NCBI GenBank assembly: GCA_947495685.1
Contig: CANLZY010000005.1
Coordinates: 154,486 to 218,485, forward strand
Direction: 5' to 3'
DNA length: 64,000 nt
From: an uncultured Tropicimonas sp.
GTDB taxonomy: Bacteria > Pseudomonadota > Alphaproteobacteria > Rhodobacterales > Rhodobacteraceae
A program made the translations under genes and the position numbers. Below the pieces are notes generated by a model that was not told the DNA's origin, made no database searches, and saw nothing but the letters and a program-made list of their open reading frames with translations. Below are positions 17,657 to 27,116 of the stretch, in pieces; position 1 is the stretch's first letter, and each line of letters opens with the position of its first letter.

Positions 17657-19108
17657 ATGAGCAGCGACGATCCTTTCTCGGAACGGGACGACAGCGACCG
17701 AACCGTGATCCGGCCCAACCCGGGCGGGCGCCGTCCACCGGTGGCGCCAAGCCATGCGCCGCAAACCGCCCCGCCGCCCCCGCAACCGGCAGCGCCGACC
17801 GGTGTGCCCGAGGCCGGGCCTGCCCGGCCGGGTGCTGCTGCCGATCTGGGCTATGGCATCCCGGCCGCCGCCGCGCCCCGGCGGGCGCAGGGCATCCCGG
17901 GGGGCGCCGATGGCGAGGCGCTGCTGCAATTGTCGTTCACCGGAATGAACCGGCTGGTCGCCTGTGGTGCGCCGCTGTTCGCGCTGGTCAGCCGGATCAG
18001 CAACCGCGCCCAGCACGCCGACCCGGAACGGCTGCGCCAGAACGTCATCGGCGAGGTGCGGGAGTTCGAGAACCGTGCCTTGCAGGCGGGATGTGACGAC
18101 AAGGATGTGAAGGTCGCGCGCTATGCGATCTGTGCCACCATTGACGACGTGGTGCTGAATACGCCCTGGGGCGAAAGCTCGTCGTGGTCGCAGCAATCCA
18201 TGGTGGCCACCTTCCACCGCGAGGTTGTCGGTGGCGACCGGTTCTATGACCTGTTGGCGCGGCTTGAGCGTGACCCGTCGAACTCGATCGAGATGCTCGA
18301 ATTCCTCTACATGTGCCTGTCGCTGGGGTTCGAGGGTCGACTGCGGGTCGAGCAGGGCGGTGCGGCGCGGCATGTGGAAGTCAGGGCAGGGCTGGCGCGT
18401 CTGATCCGGGCCCAACGTGGCCCGCTGGAGCACGACCTGTCGCCGCATTGGCCGGGGGTTTCGGTTCCGATCCGGGCGCTGTCTGCCTGGCGACCGGTGT
18501 GGATCGGGCTTGGCAGTGCCGCCGCGATCCTGACAATGGGATACCTTGGCCTCAGTTGGGCGCTTGGCGGATCCAGCGATACGCTGACCGGTCGGCTGTC
18601 GGCACTGGAGCCGGGGCTGACCCCGGTCATCGACATCAAGGCGCCGCCGCCCAAGCCGGTCGCGGTGCCCGTGCCGGAAAAATTCAAGGCCTTCCTGCAG
18701 GACGAGATCACCGAGGGGCTGGTGGAGATCTCGACCGATGCCAATACCATCGTCATTCGGCTGACCGGGGCCGGCATGTTCGGTTCCGGCTCCAACGTGT
18801 TGCAGGACAAGTTCAAGGGGCCGGTCGCCCGGATTGCGGTCGCCCTGAACGACGAAGTCGGACCGGTGGTGGTGGTCGGGCATTCCGATTCCATCCCGAT
18901 CAAATCCTCGCGCTATGCGTCCAACATGGAACTGTCGCTGGACCGGGCCGAGGCAGTGCGCGCCCTGATCGCGCCAAAGCTGGACGACCCAAAGCGGGTA
19001 AAGGCCGAGGGACGGGCGGACAAGCAACCGCTTGCCACCAACGAGACCCGTGAGGGGCGGGCCTTGAACCGCCGCATCGAAGTGCTTCTGGTGAGGACCG
19101 AAAACTGA
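17657..19108 (+). CDS. tssL: type VI membrane protein TssL with OmpA/MotB domain
   Basis: This 483-residue protein has a disordered N-terminus containing DRTVIRPNPGGR (Thr16), a DotU/IcmH cytoplasmic domain (about 85-265, with NRLVACGAPLFALVSRI and YAICATIDDVVLNTPWG), one transmembrane helix near residues 278-298, and a periplasmic OmpA/MotB-like peptidoglycan-binding domain (about 390-480, VVVVGHSDSIPIKSSRY). The OmpA domain makes this the extended type of TssL. Thr16 lies in a context resembling the PpkA target that recruits Fha in Agrobacterium TssL. The stop overlaps the tssM start (TGATG). Confidence 0.93.
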   Translation: MSSDDPFSERDDSDRTVIRPNPGGRRPPVAPSHAPQTAPPPPQPAAPTGVPEAGPARPGAAADLGYGIPAAAAPRRAQGIPGGADGEALLQLSFTGMNRLVACGAPLFALVSRISNRAQHADPERLRQNVIGEVREFENRALQAGCDDKDVKVARYAICATIDDVVLNTPWGESSSWSQQSMVATFHREVVGGDRFYDLLARLERDPSNSIEMLEFLYMCLSLGFEGRLRVEQGGAARHVEVRAGLARLIRAQRGPLEHDLSPHWPGVSVPIRALSAWRPVWIGLGSAAAILTMGYLGLSWALGGSSDTLTGRLSALEPGLTPVIDIKAPPPKPVAVPVPEKFKAFLQDEITEGLVEISTDANTIVIRLTGAGMFGSGSNVLQDKFKGPVARIAVALNDEVGPVVVVGHSDSIPIKSSRYASNMELSLDRAEAVRALIAPKLDDPKRVKAEGRADKQPLATNETREGRALNRRIEVLLVRTEN

Positions 19109-22100
19109 TGTCAGCCGTTCTCCGAGTGCTCAGCTCCGCCTATTTCATCATATCGCTTGTGACGCTGATCCTCAGCGCCTGTTTCTGGTATTTCAGCCCG
19201 CTCATCGGCAGCGCAGACTGGCAGCCATTTGCCGGGGTGCTGTGGCGGGCCGTGGTCGTCGGGGTGTTCTGGCTGATCGCGCTGGTCTGGATGCTGATCA
19301 TTGCGTTGCGCCGCCGTCGGCGCGACCGCGACATGGCCGAAGAGATCGTCGAGTCGGTGGCTGATGGCACCGGTGACGACGAGATCGTGCAGGAGGAACT
19401 GGACGATCTGAAGACCAAGCTGCGCACCGCCATGACCCGGTTGCGCAAATCGGGGATGGGGCGGCGACACCTGTACGAACTGCCGTGGTACGTGATGATC
19501 GGCCCGCCGGGCGCTGGAAAGACCACCGCGATCATCAATTCCGGGCTGCGGTTCCCGCTGGCCGAACAGGACGGGGTTGAATCGCTGGCCGGGGTCGGCG
19601 GCACCCGCAACTGCGACTGGTGGTTCACCGAGGACGCGGTGATGATCGACACCGCCGGCCGCTATACCACGCAGGAAAGCAACACCGACGCCGACAACGC
19701 GGCATGGCTGGGCTTTCTGCGGCTGCTGAAGAAATACCGCACCCGACAGCCGATCAACGGCGCCATCGTTGCCATCAGCCTCAGCGACCTGTCGTTGCAG
19801 GATGCAATGACCCGGCAGGGCCACGCGGTTGCGATTCGCCGCCGCCTGAACGAGCTGCGCGAGCAGTTGGGGGTGCGGTTTCCGGTCTATGTGCTGTTCA
19901 CCAAGTCGGACCTGATTGCCGGATTTGCCGAAACCTTCGAACCGTTGGGCAAGGAAGAGCGCGAACAGGTCTGGGGCTTCACCCTGCCGCTGGACAAGAG
20001 CAAGGGCGAGCGCTCGCCGATGTCGGAGTTCGACACCGAGTTCGCGACCCTACTGGAGCGGATGAACGCGCAATTGCTGGAACGGATGCAATCCGAGACC
20101 GACCCGGCGCGGCGCAGCCTCGTGGCGGGCTTCACCAGCCAGGTGGCGTCGGTCCGGCAGGTGGCCAGCGATTTCCTGGCGGAGGTCTTTATCGACAGCC
20201 GGTACGAGCAGCGCCACATCCTGCGCGGGGTGTATTTCACCTCGGGCACCCAGGAGGGCAACCCGATCGACCGGCTGATGCTGGGCATGGCCGAGACCTT
20301 CGGCATCGGGCGCCAAGCGATTGGCAGTGGCCGGGGCACCGGGCGGTCCTATTTCCTGACCCGATTGTTCGAGTCCGTGGTCTTTGCCGAGGCGGGGCTG
20401 GTGTCGGTCGATGACAAGGTCGAGCGGCGCTATCGCTGGACCCGGCGGATTGCCATTGCCGCCGCGGTGCTGGCCGTGGTCATCACCGGCGGGCTCTGGA
20501 CCCGCAGCTATCTAGGCAACAAGGCACTGATCGCGCAGGCCGAAACGCAGGTCGCCGCCTATCAGGAGGCCGCCGCGGTGATCCCGGGCAACCCGGTTGG
20601 CGACACCGACCTGCCCGCCGTGATCCCGGCGCTGAACATTCTTCGCGACATGCCGACAAATTCGACGACCCAGTTCGTCGCCCGTCCCGCCCGTCTGGGG
20701 TTTGGCCTGTATCAGGGTGACCTGATCGGCAATGCCGCCGCGCAGACCTATCGCGCGGCGCTGAACCAGCATCTGCTGCCCCGGTTGCTGCTGCGGCTGG
20801 ACCAGCGGATGCAGGGGGCGATGAACGACCCCGACCAATTGTACGAAGCGTTGAAGATCTACCTTATGCTTGGCCTGCAGGGGCCGATGAACCGTGATCA
20901 GGTTCTGGACTGGATGGTCCGCGACTGGGAGCGGCTCTATCCCGGTGCCGCCCGCGAGGCGTTGCGTTTCGACCTGCTGGGCCACCTTGAGGCGATGCTT
21001 GATCAGCCGATGCAGAAGGTGGATCTGAACGGCCACCTGATTGCCACGGTCCGCGAGATCCTGACCGCGATGCCGCAATCCGACCGGATCTACAGCGGCA
21101 TCATGAACAGCCCCACCGTGACCAGCCTGCCCAAGTGGCGCCTGACCGACGAAAACCCGATGATCGGGCGGGCCATGGTGCGCAGTTCGGGCGCGCCGTT
21201 GGGGGACGGGATCGACGGCATATTCACTCGCTGCGGCTTCCACGAGGTCTTTGTTCCCGAAGCGCTGAAGATCAACGAGCGCCTTGCCAGCGAAGGTTGG
21301 GTCATGGGCGAAGAGGGGGGCACCGGGCTGAGCGAGGGCGAGTCCATCAAGACCACTTCGGGTGTGTTCCAGCTTTACTACACCGACTTCTCGGGCCGCT
21401 ACGAGGCGATCCTGGCCGATCTGGATATCGTGCCGCTGGACTCGCTCGAAAAGGCAGTGGAAGTCACCAATGTGCTGTCCAACGCAGCCTCCCCCATTGC
21501 CAATGTGTTGACGGCGGTGGCCAACGAGTCCCGGTTGACCGTGCCCTGCGGGTCGGATGGCACCGTGGCTGCCGAAGCCGCCGGTGAATCGCTGGCCGGC
21601 AGCGTTCTGCGTCAGGTAGGTCGCGGGCTGAGCACGCGGCAGAGAATCCTGAAGGAGGCCGTCGAGGCAAGCGTTGGGGCCTCCAGCGGCACCGAGCCGC
21701 GACCGCTCGGCTTCCCGGTCGAGGATCGGTTTGACTGGCTTCAAAAGACGGTCGACCGCCCCGACGGGCAGGCCTCGCAGCTGGATGCCTACCTCGGGCT
21801 TCTGACCGAAGTGTACCAGGAGTTGACCAAGATCGCGCCCGGCGGCGGGGTCGGAAATGTGCTGCAAAGTTCTGTCATCGTCCGGTTCAAGGCGGCTGCC
21901 GAATTGCTGCACGATCCGATTCCGCGCTGGTCGACCCAGATCTCCACCGGCTCTTCGGCCATCGGCGTGAAGGGCACCCGCAACGAGTTGAACGCCGAGT
22001 GGCAATCCAACGTGTTGCCGTTCTGCGAACAGGCCCTGGGGGATCGCTATCCGTTCAACCGGGGCGCGCGGGCCGATGTCGCCCTGCAGGATTTCGAACG

Positions 22101-22674
22101 GCTGTTTGCGCCGGGCGGGCTGATCGACGGGTTCTTCTCAACCCACCTGCGCGACCTGGTTAACGCCCAGAGCAGCCCCTGGAAGTGGAAAGCCGGCGCC
22201 GGGGCTGATCTTGGGGTGTCGGATGCGGTGCTGGCGCAGTTCCAGCGGGCAGCCCAGATCCGTGACACGTTCTTCCCGACTGGTCCGACCCTGTCGGTCA
22301 AGTTCCCGATCACACCGGTTGGCATCAGTTCCGATAGCGTTGTGCTGGAGATCCACGGCAGCGTCATGCAGGCGAAGCAGAGCGGCAGCCGCCGCCCGGT
22401 CGAGATCGCCTGGCCCGGCTCCACACCATTCGCGCGCATCGCACTGACGCCCAAGCTGTCGGGCGGCGAGAACGAGATGACACGGGACGGCCCATGGGCG
22501 CTGTTCCGGTTGTTCGATTCCGCCAGCCTGCGCACCGGAACCTCGCCGGACCGACGCAAGCTGATCTTTTCGGTGGGGGGGCGAAACACGGTCTATGACC
22601 TGCAACTGGGATCGTCCAACAACCCGTTCAGTCAGGCGCTGTTTGCCGATTTCAAATGCCCGAAGTCGTTCTGA
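19108..22674 (+). CDS. tssM: type VI secretion membrane protein TssM (IcmF)
   Basis: This 1188-residue IcmF/TssM protein has two N-terminal membrane segments (about 10-30 and 45-66), a cytoplasmic NTPase domain with Walker A GPPGAGKTT at about 132-140 and DTAGRYTTQES near residues 184-194, a third membrane helix around 450-470, and a long periplasmic region ending in VGGRNTVYDLQLGSSNNPF. It forms the envelope-spanning channel with TssL. The Walker A site is intact, unlike in some TssM proteins. The stop overlaps the ATG chosen for tagF. Confidence 0.95.
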   Translation: MSAVLRVLSSAYFIISLVTLILSACFWYFSPLIGSADWQPFAGVLWRAVVVGVFWLIALVWMLIIALRRRRRDRDMAEEIVESVADGTGDDEIVQEELDDLKTKLRTAMTRLRKSGMGRRHLYELPWYVMIGPPGAGKTTAIINSGLRFPLAEQDGVESLAGVGGTRNCDWWFTEDAVMIDTAGRYTTQESNTDADNAAWLGFLRLLKKYRTRQPINGAIVAISLSDLSLQDAMTRQGHAVAIRRRLNELREQLGVRFPVYVLFTKSDLIAGFAETFEPLGKEEREQVWGFTLPLDKSKGERSPMSEFDTEFATLLERMNAQLLERMQSETDPARRSLVAGFTSQVASVRQVASDFLAEVFIDSRYEQRHILRGVYFTSGTQEGNPIDRLMLGMAETFGIGRQAIGSGRGTGRSYFLTRLFESVVFAEAGLVSVDDKVERRYRWTRRIAIAAAVLAVVITGGLWTRSYLGNKALIAQAETQVAAYQEAAAVIPGNPVGDTDLPAVIPALNILRDMPTNSTTQFVARPARLGFGLYQGDLIGNAAAQTYRAALNQHLLPRLLLRLDQRMQGAMNDPDQLYEALKIYLMLGLQGPMNRDQVLDWMVRDWERLYPGAAREALRFDLLGHLEAMLDQPMQKVDLNGHLIATVREILTAMPQSDRIYSGIMNSPTVTSLPKWRLTDENPMIGRAMVRSSGAPLGDGIDGIFTRCGFHEVFVPEALKINERLASEGWVMGEEGGTGLSEGESIKTTSGVFQLYYTDFSGRYEAILADLDIVPLDSLEKAVEVTNVLSNAASPIANVLTAVANESRLTVPCGSDGTVAAEAAGESLAGSVLRQVGRGLSTRQRILKEAVEASVGASSGTEPRPLGFPVEDRFDWLQKTVDRPDGQASQLDAYLGLLTEVYQELTKIAPGGGVGNVLQSSVIVRFKAAAELLHDPIPRWSTQISTGSSAIGVKGTRNELNAEWQSNVLPFCEQALGDRYPFNRGARADVALQDFERLFAPGGLIDGFFSTHLRDLVNAQSSPWKWKAGAGADLGVSDAVLAQFQRAAQIRDTFFPTGPTLSVKFPITPVGISSDSVVLEIHGSVMQAKQSGSRRPVEIAWPGSTPFARIALTPKLSGGENEMTRDGPWALFRLFDSASLRTGTSPDRRKLIFSVGGRNTVYDLQLGSSNNPFSQALFADFKCPKSF

Positions 22675-23318
22675 TGGCGGGGCCGAGAACGCTGGGACCA
22701 TTCGGAGCCTACGGCAAGATGCCGACGCAGGGTGATTTCTTTCGCCTGGACCTTCCGTCCGCCATCGTGACCTCGTGGGACGCGTGGTTGCAACGCAGCT
22801 TGCCTGGCGCGCGCATCGGGTTGGGGGACCGCTGGCAGGAGTGCTATTTCAGCGCCCCGATCTGGCGGTTTTCCGTCCCGGCGGGCATCGTCGGGCCACG
22901 TGCCGTGATGGGCGTGCTGATGCCCTCGGTGGACCGGGTCGGTCGGGCGTTTCCGTTGACGTTGCTGGGGCCCACCGTGGAACAGGCCGCAACGCCGCAG
23001 GGCCATCTGGCCACCACACCGGTGTTCGAAGCCCTGGAGCTGATCGCGCTGGACGCGTTGGAGGAAGCCGCGACCCGAACCGGTCTGCACCGGGCGCTGC
23101 GTGGTCTGAACCACGATCTTGACACCGGAGCCGTCGGGCTGGCTGCGCATCCCGCGGAGCCGTCGATTGTGCGCGGAACCGGCGGTGCCTGCCAATGGAG
23201 CGCGTTGCTGGGCGACAGGTTGCTGCACCTTCGCACGCCATCCTTGCCGACCGCCGGGACACTGGCCGAGATGTTCGATCCGAGCGATCCGGTCTGGTCG
23301 GCGGCCTTTGTCGCATGA
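22674..23318 (+). CDS. tagF: type VI secretion post-translational regulator TagF
   Basis: This 214-residue TagF/ImpM protein shows GAYGKMPTQGDFFRLDLPSA near the start and CYFSAPIWRFSVPAG around residue 58. TagF represses T6SS firing by a route independent of, or parallel to, the PpkA-PppA switch, in some bacteria by sequestering Fha. The ATG at 22674 overlaps the tssM stop (TGATG); an in-frame ATG at 22656 would add six residues and neither has a strong ribosome site. The 3' end overlaps pppA by four bases. In Agrobacterium tagF and pppA are one fused gene; here they are separate but coupled. Confidence 0.88.
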   Translation: MAGPRTLGPFGAYGKMPTQGDFFRLDLPSAIVTSWDAWLQRSLPGARIGLGDRWQECYFSAPIWRFSVPAGIVGPRAVMGVLMPSVDRVGRAFPLTLLGPTVEQAATPQGHLATTPVFEALELIALDALEEAATRTGLHRALRGLNHDLDTGAVGLAAHPAEPSIVRGTGGACQWSALLGDRLLHLRTPSLPTAGTLAEMFDPSDPVWSAAFVA

Positions 23319-24031
23319 CGTTGAGATTCCGTCATAACGCCGCGTCGCATGTGGGCCATGTCCGCAAGATCAACGAAGACAGTATCCTGTCGCTGCCGGA
23401 TCGCCGGATCTGGGTGGTTTCGGATGGGATGGGCGGTCACGCGGCGGGGGATTTTGCCAGCCAGACGATCGTCGACACGATTGTCACCTTGCCGAATGTC
23501 GATGATCCGGCCGCAAGGATGCGCGGGGTCCGCGATGCCTTGCACTCGGCCCACACCCGGATCCTGGCCGAAGCCGCAAGCACGGGGGCGGGTACCATCG
23601 GGGCGACCGTGGTGGTGCTGATCCTGGCCGAGCAGCATTTCATGTCGTTCTGGGCTGGCGACAGCCGCCTGTACCGTCTGCGAAATCGCCAGATCGAGCT
23701 GCTGACCACGGATCATTCTGTCGTCGGCGCGTTGGTGGAGGCCGGGCAGTTGACCTGGGATCAGGCGGAGCAGCACCCGCAATCGAACGCAATCACCCGG
23801 GCCGTGGGCGTTGGGGACACACTCGAACTGGACAAGATCCGGGGCGACCTTCAAGCCGGCGACCGGTTTCTGTTGTGTACCGATGGGCTGAACAAATACC
23901 TCGGCTTTGCCGAACTGCAGTCCGTGCTGGTGTCAGCCCCGATCGAGACGGTCAGCCAGCGGCTGGTGCAGATGGCGCTGGACCGGGGCGGCGCTGACAA
24001 TGTGTCGGTGATTGTCGTCGACGCGGTGTGA
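23315..24031 (+). CDS. pppA: PP2C-type serine/threonine phosphatase PppA
   Basis: This 238-residue PP2C phosphatase has the expected metal-binding motifs: RKINEDSIL (about 18-26), VSDGMGGHAAGDFA (about 36-49), WAGDSRLYRL (about 112-121) and GGADNVSVIVVD at the C-terminus. It should remove the phosphate that PpkA places on a T6SS component, turning secretion off. I start at 23315, where ATG overlaps the tagF stop (ATGA); longer readings lie inside tagF and add no family sequence. It is the last plus-strand gene of the core cluster. Confidence 0.93.
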   Translation: MTLRFRHNAASHVGHVRKINEDSILSLPDRRIWVVSDGMGGHAAGDFASQTIVDTIVTLPNVDDPAARMRGVRDALHSAHTRILAEAASTGAGTIGATVVVLILAEQHFMSFWAGDSRLYRLRNRQIELLTTDHSVVGALVEAGQLTWDQAEQHPQSNAITRAVGVGDTLELDKIRGDLQAGDRFLLCTDGLNKYLGFAELQSVLVSAPIETVSQRLVQMALDRGGADNVSVIVVDAV

Positions 24032-24032
24032 G

Positions 24033-24061
24033 CCGCCCCACCCGAACAGGGTCAGGGGCGG
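24033..24061. terminator. possible bidirectional terminator between convergent pppA and ppkA
   Basis: A 7-base GC stem (CCGCCCC at 24033-24039, GGGGCGG at 24055-24061) spans the 20-base gap between the convergent stops of pppA and ppkA and enters the last codons of ppkA. It has no T-tract, so its role as a terminator is inferred from position. Confidence 0.4.
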
Positions 24062-26253
24062 GCCGTGATCAATACCCGGCTATCGAGCGACCGGATGTCG
24101 GCTTCGGCATTTGCGCGCTCTTCCTCCAGCGCCTGCGCGTATCCCTCGACGCTTTCTGAAATCGGCCGCAGGTCGTGGAACAGGGGAGCATCGGTGCGCA
24201 ATACCAGCACCTTGCTTGACCCGAGTTCCGTGTCCTGAACCTCGAAGGCCAGCTTGTCAGAGCCGGACCTTTCCGAGATCGAATAGGCCACCCGAACCGG
24301 CACATCCCCGGTTTGTCCGTCGCGTAGCACCGCAATGGCATTGTCGGGACGGTTGGCGTTCGGCAACAGGTGGAACACGCTGCCGGTCACGTCGATGATC
24401 GAGACATAGAGGAACCCGGTTTCAACATCCGCAGGCAGCAGAACATCGATCACGGGATTTTCGCCAACAAAGAACCGGCCCGAATTGTTCGCCTGCCCGG
24501 TATCTCCAAAGCTGTAGGCAATGCCGATCCCGCCAGCCGGAACGTTGGGCAGGTGTCCTTCGACTGCGCAGAGCGCCGGATTCAGGGTTTCGGTGTCGAT
24601 CGTGACCTCGCGGTCGCCGGCCAAGGTCGAAATCGCGTCGAACAGCCCGATACGGGCGCTGGCATCCGACAGCTGACCGGTGATGACAAGGCCGCCGTCA
24701 CGGGCCAGGCCTGCGGCCGGGAAATCCTTCAGTGCCAATGGCCCGCAGTCTGCCTGTTCCTCCAGAATCGGGCTCAGCATGTCGGCGGTCAACACCGCAG
24801 GCCCCAGCCCGATTGCCACTTCCAGAACGATGTCGTCTGGCAGCCGCCCACCCGAGGTCAGCGCGGCGATCTGGGTTCTGACCGCGTCGTCCGGGGCGTC
24901 GCCGGTCAGCATGAACCTGTTGCCCTCGGCCTCCAGGTTGAACGCGTCCAGCGCCGCTGTTGCCTCGAGCACGGTCAGCAGCGCCTCGCCCCAGCCATTG
25001 GAGATATCGCCCGAGGCCAGCGCCAGGTTGTATTCCGCCCCTTCGGACTCCGCAAAATCCGCCAGCGATGCGAGGGTGTCGGGCGAAGGCACATTGCCGC
25101 CGATCATCGCGATGCCATCCAGGCTGCGCTCGGCCACCAGGATATAGGGGTCGGCCTTGGGGTAACTGGCACCGAACAGCCCGCCGAACCACGCGCCGGC
25201 AGCCCCTCCCCCCAGCACCAGAACCGCAAGTGCAGCCAGCATCGGCGTCCGGCTGCGCGGCGGCTTTGGCTCCTTTGCCGCCTTGGAGGGCTTGGGCGGT
25301 TTGGCAGCGGCCTTTTTGGCGGCCACGGGTGGTTTGGAGGGCGGTGTCGGATCAGTCTCGGGCACGTGGGCCTTCGGCATGATCACCGTCTGATCCGCGT
25401 TGATCGCGGTGTCTTCCCGAGGAGCCCCTGCTTCTGGCGCGATGGCGTCGAGGATCTGCTGGCACGTCTGGAACCGCTCGTCCGCCTCGGGGCGCGTCAT
25501 CCTGTCGATGATGACCGACAGCGGGGCAGGCACGTCCGACAGATCGAGCGGCGCGTTCTTGATCCGGATCACGTCCATCAGGTTCGAGCCGATGTCGGGT
25601 CGCTCGCCGCGGAACGTCGCCAGGAGAGTCGCGCCCAGGGAATAGATGTCGGAGCGCGCATCGGTGTTGCCGGCCAGTTGCTCGGGAGCGGCATAGGCGA
25701 ACTTGCCCGCGAATTCGTTTCCGACGATGGTCGCGGCGCCCGGATTGGCATCCTTGGCGATGCCGAAATCGATGATGACAGGATCCGAAGGGTCGCCGTT
25801 GCGCAGGATGATGTTGTCGGGTGACAGGTCGCGGTGCACGATCCGCCGCTCGTGGGCGGCCTGCAGTCCTTCCGCCACGCGACGTCCGACGATCATCAGG
25901 TCATCGGCCGACATGCCGCCCTGCCGCATCTTGACGTCCAGGGACGGGCCGTCGACGTAGTCCATCACCAGGTAGATATGCCCATCATTGGTGCGATGGT
26001 TTTCGGAGTAGCGCACCACGGCGTCGTGGCGGATATCGCGCATTTCCTCTTCGCGCTTCATCAACACCAGGAAGTCTTCGTTGCCGGCAAATTCGGCCTT
26101 CAGAACTTTCAACGCCACGGGGCGCCCCGAGATCTCGTTGCGGGCGCGGAACACCTCGGAGGTGCCACCGCGCCCCAACGAGGCCTCGATCCGGAAGGTG
26201 TTGTTCAGAAGATCGCCAACCTGAAAGATGGCGTCAGAGCGCGGTGCTGTCAT
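24052..26253 (-). CDS. ppkA: type VI-associated serine/threonine kinase PpkA
   Basis: This 733-residue protein has a Hanks-type kinase domain (about 20-275): glycine loop GRGGTSEV (27-34), Lys49, catalytic HRDLSPDN (140-147) and DFG (162-164), all intact. An alanine/lysine/proline-rich linker leads to one transmembrane helix (about 338-358). The rest (360-733) is periplasmic and ends with a DUF4384-like beta domain around residues 590-690 (FLYVSIIDVTGSVFHLLPNA). This layout matches membrane PpkA kinases that sense envelope signals and phosphorylate T6SS parts read by Fha. It faces pppA convergently and follows the OmpA-like gene by 49 bases. Confidence 0.92.
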   Translation of the reverse strand: MTAPRSDAIFQVGDLLNNTFRIEASLGRGGTSEVFRARNEISGRPVALKVLKAEFAGNEDFLVLMKREEEMRDIRHDAVVRYSENHRTNDGHIYLVMDYVDGPSLDVKMRQGGMSADDLMIVGRRVAEGLQAAHERRIVHRDLSPDNIILRNGDPSDPVIIDFGIAKDANPGAATIVGNEFAGKFAYAAPEQLAGNTDARSDIYSLGATLLATFRGERPDIGSNLMDVIRIKNAPLDLSDVPAPLSVIIDRMTRPEADERFQTCQQILDAIAPEAGAPREDTAINADQTVIMPKAHVPETDPTPPSKPPVAAKKAAAKPPKPSKAAKEPKPPRSRTPMLAALAVLVLGGGAAGAWFGGLFGASYPKADPYILVAERSLDGIAMIGGNVPSPDTLASLADFAESEGAEYNLALASGDISNGWGEALLTVLEATAALDAFNLEAEGNRFMLTGDAPDDAVRTQIAALTSGGRLPDDIVLEVAIGLGPAVLTADMLSPILEEQADCGPLALKDFPAAGLARDGGLVITGQLSDASARIGLFDAISTLAGDREVTIDTETLNPALCAVEGHLPNVPAGGIGIAYSFGDTGQANNSGRFFVGENPVIDVLLPADVETGFLYVSIIDVTGSVFHLLPNANRPDNAIAVLRDGQTGDVPVRVAYSISERSGSDKLAFEVQDTELGSSKVLVLRTDAPLFHDLRPISESVEGYAQALEEERANAEADIRSLDSRVLITARP

Positions 26254-26302
26254 CGTTGCAGTATCCTGTCGCGCCCGGCTGGCGCTGGGCTACGAGGAGG
26301 GG

Positions 26303-26902
26303 TCAGCTGATCAGCTGGAATTCGACCCGGCGGTTTTCGTCGGCATTCGGATTCGAGGCGTTGGCCGGGTGAGTTTCGCCGGCACCTACAGCTTCCAGAC
26401 GGGTCTCGTCGATCCCGCAGGAACTGACCAGGTACCGCTTCACCTCCTTGGCGCGCAGCAACGAGAGCTTTTCGTTGTAGCTGTCGCTGCCCTTGGCGTC
26501 GGTGTGACCGACGATCCGGAAAACCTCGCTGTCCATCGCCTTGATGGCCGCGCACATGTTGCCGAGGCGGGGCTTCTGGTCGTCGCGCAGCAGCGCCGAA
26601 TCAAAGTCGAAGGAAATCCGGATGTTGACCTCCGTGCCCTCGGCCACGGGGGTGAAATCCGTGGCAACCGGTTTTGCGGCCAGCGTGGTGGTCGTGCCGG
26701 TCGTGGCTGTTGCCGTGGCCGCGGGGGCGCTGCCGCCGGCGGCTGGCGCAATCGCCAACCCACGGGTCTTTTGTTCCTTGAACATCTCCTGCAACTCTTC
26801 TGCGGATTTGTCCGACGCATCGGTCGACTGGGCCTGGGCCGAGACGACAAGAGCAAACGAAGTCAGGACTGCGGCCGCTCCAAGCCATATCGCGCGTGCC
26901 AT
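26303..26902 (-). CDS. OmpA-family envelope protein linked to T6SS
   Basis: This 199-residue protein has a signal peptide (residues 1-25, ending AQA), a short alanine/threonine-rich linker, and a C-terminal OmpA peptidoglycan-binding domain (about 90-199: ISFDFDSALLRDDQKPRL, FRIVGHTDAKGSDSYNEKLS, NRRVEFQLIS). AAGGAGA lies 8 bases upstream of the ATG. It is probably the first gene of an ompA-ppkA unit. The locus lacks a recognisable TssJ lipoprotein, so this periplasmic anchor could help fix the secretion apparatus or act as a PpkA-side sensor; that role is inferred. Confidence 0.82.
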   Translation of the reverse strand: MARAIWLGAAAVLTSFALVVSAQAQSTDASDKSAEELQEMFKEQKTRGLAIAPAAGGSAPAATATATTGTTTTLAAKPVATDFTPVAEGTEVNIRISFDFDSALLRDDQKPRLGNMCAAIKAMDSEVFRIVGHTDAKGSDSYNEKLSLLRAKEVKRYLVSSCGIDETRLEAVGAGETHPANASNPNADENRRVEFQLIS

Positions 26903-27116
26903 GAATGGCTCTCCTTGATGTCGTGTGTTTCTATAGGTTCGGGTCTATTCCAAGCAGCCTATACCAGCAGATTGTTTGCGGCAACGGAGATGCCAGTGGC
27001 ATCGCCGCCCGATCGTCCCGCCAAACAACCTTGGTGTGAACAGCAGGCTTGCGTGAAACCCTTGTCCAGCGTTTACTAAAGGTGATTTTACCCAAAGGAA
27101 GGGACGAGAGCACGGT

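Noticed and set aside
16319..19027. 902-codon minus-strand open frame opposite tssK-tssL
   Set aside because: Antisense shadow crossing two verified genes and their junction.
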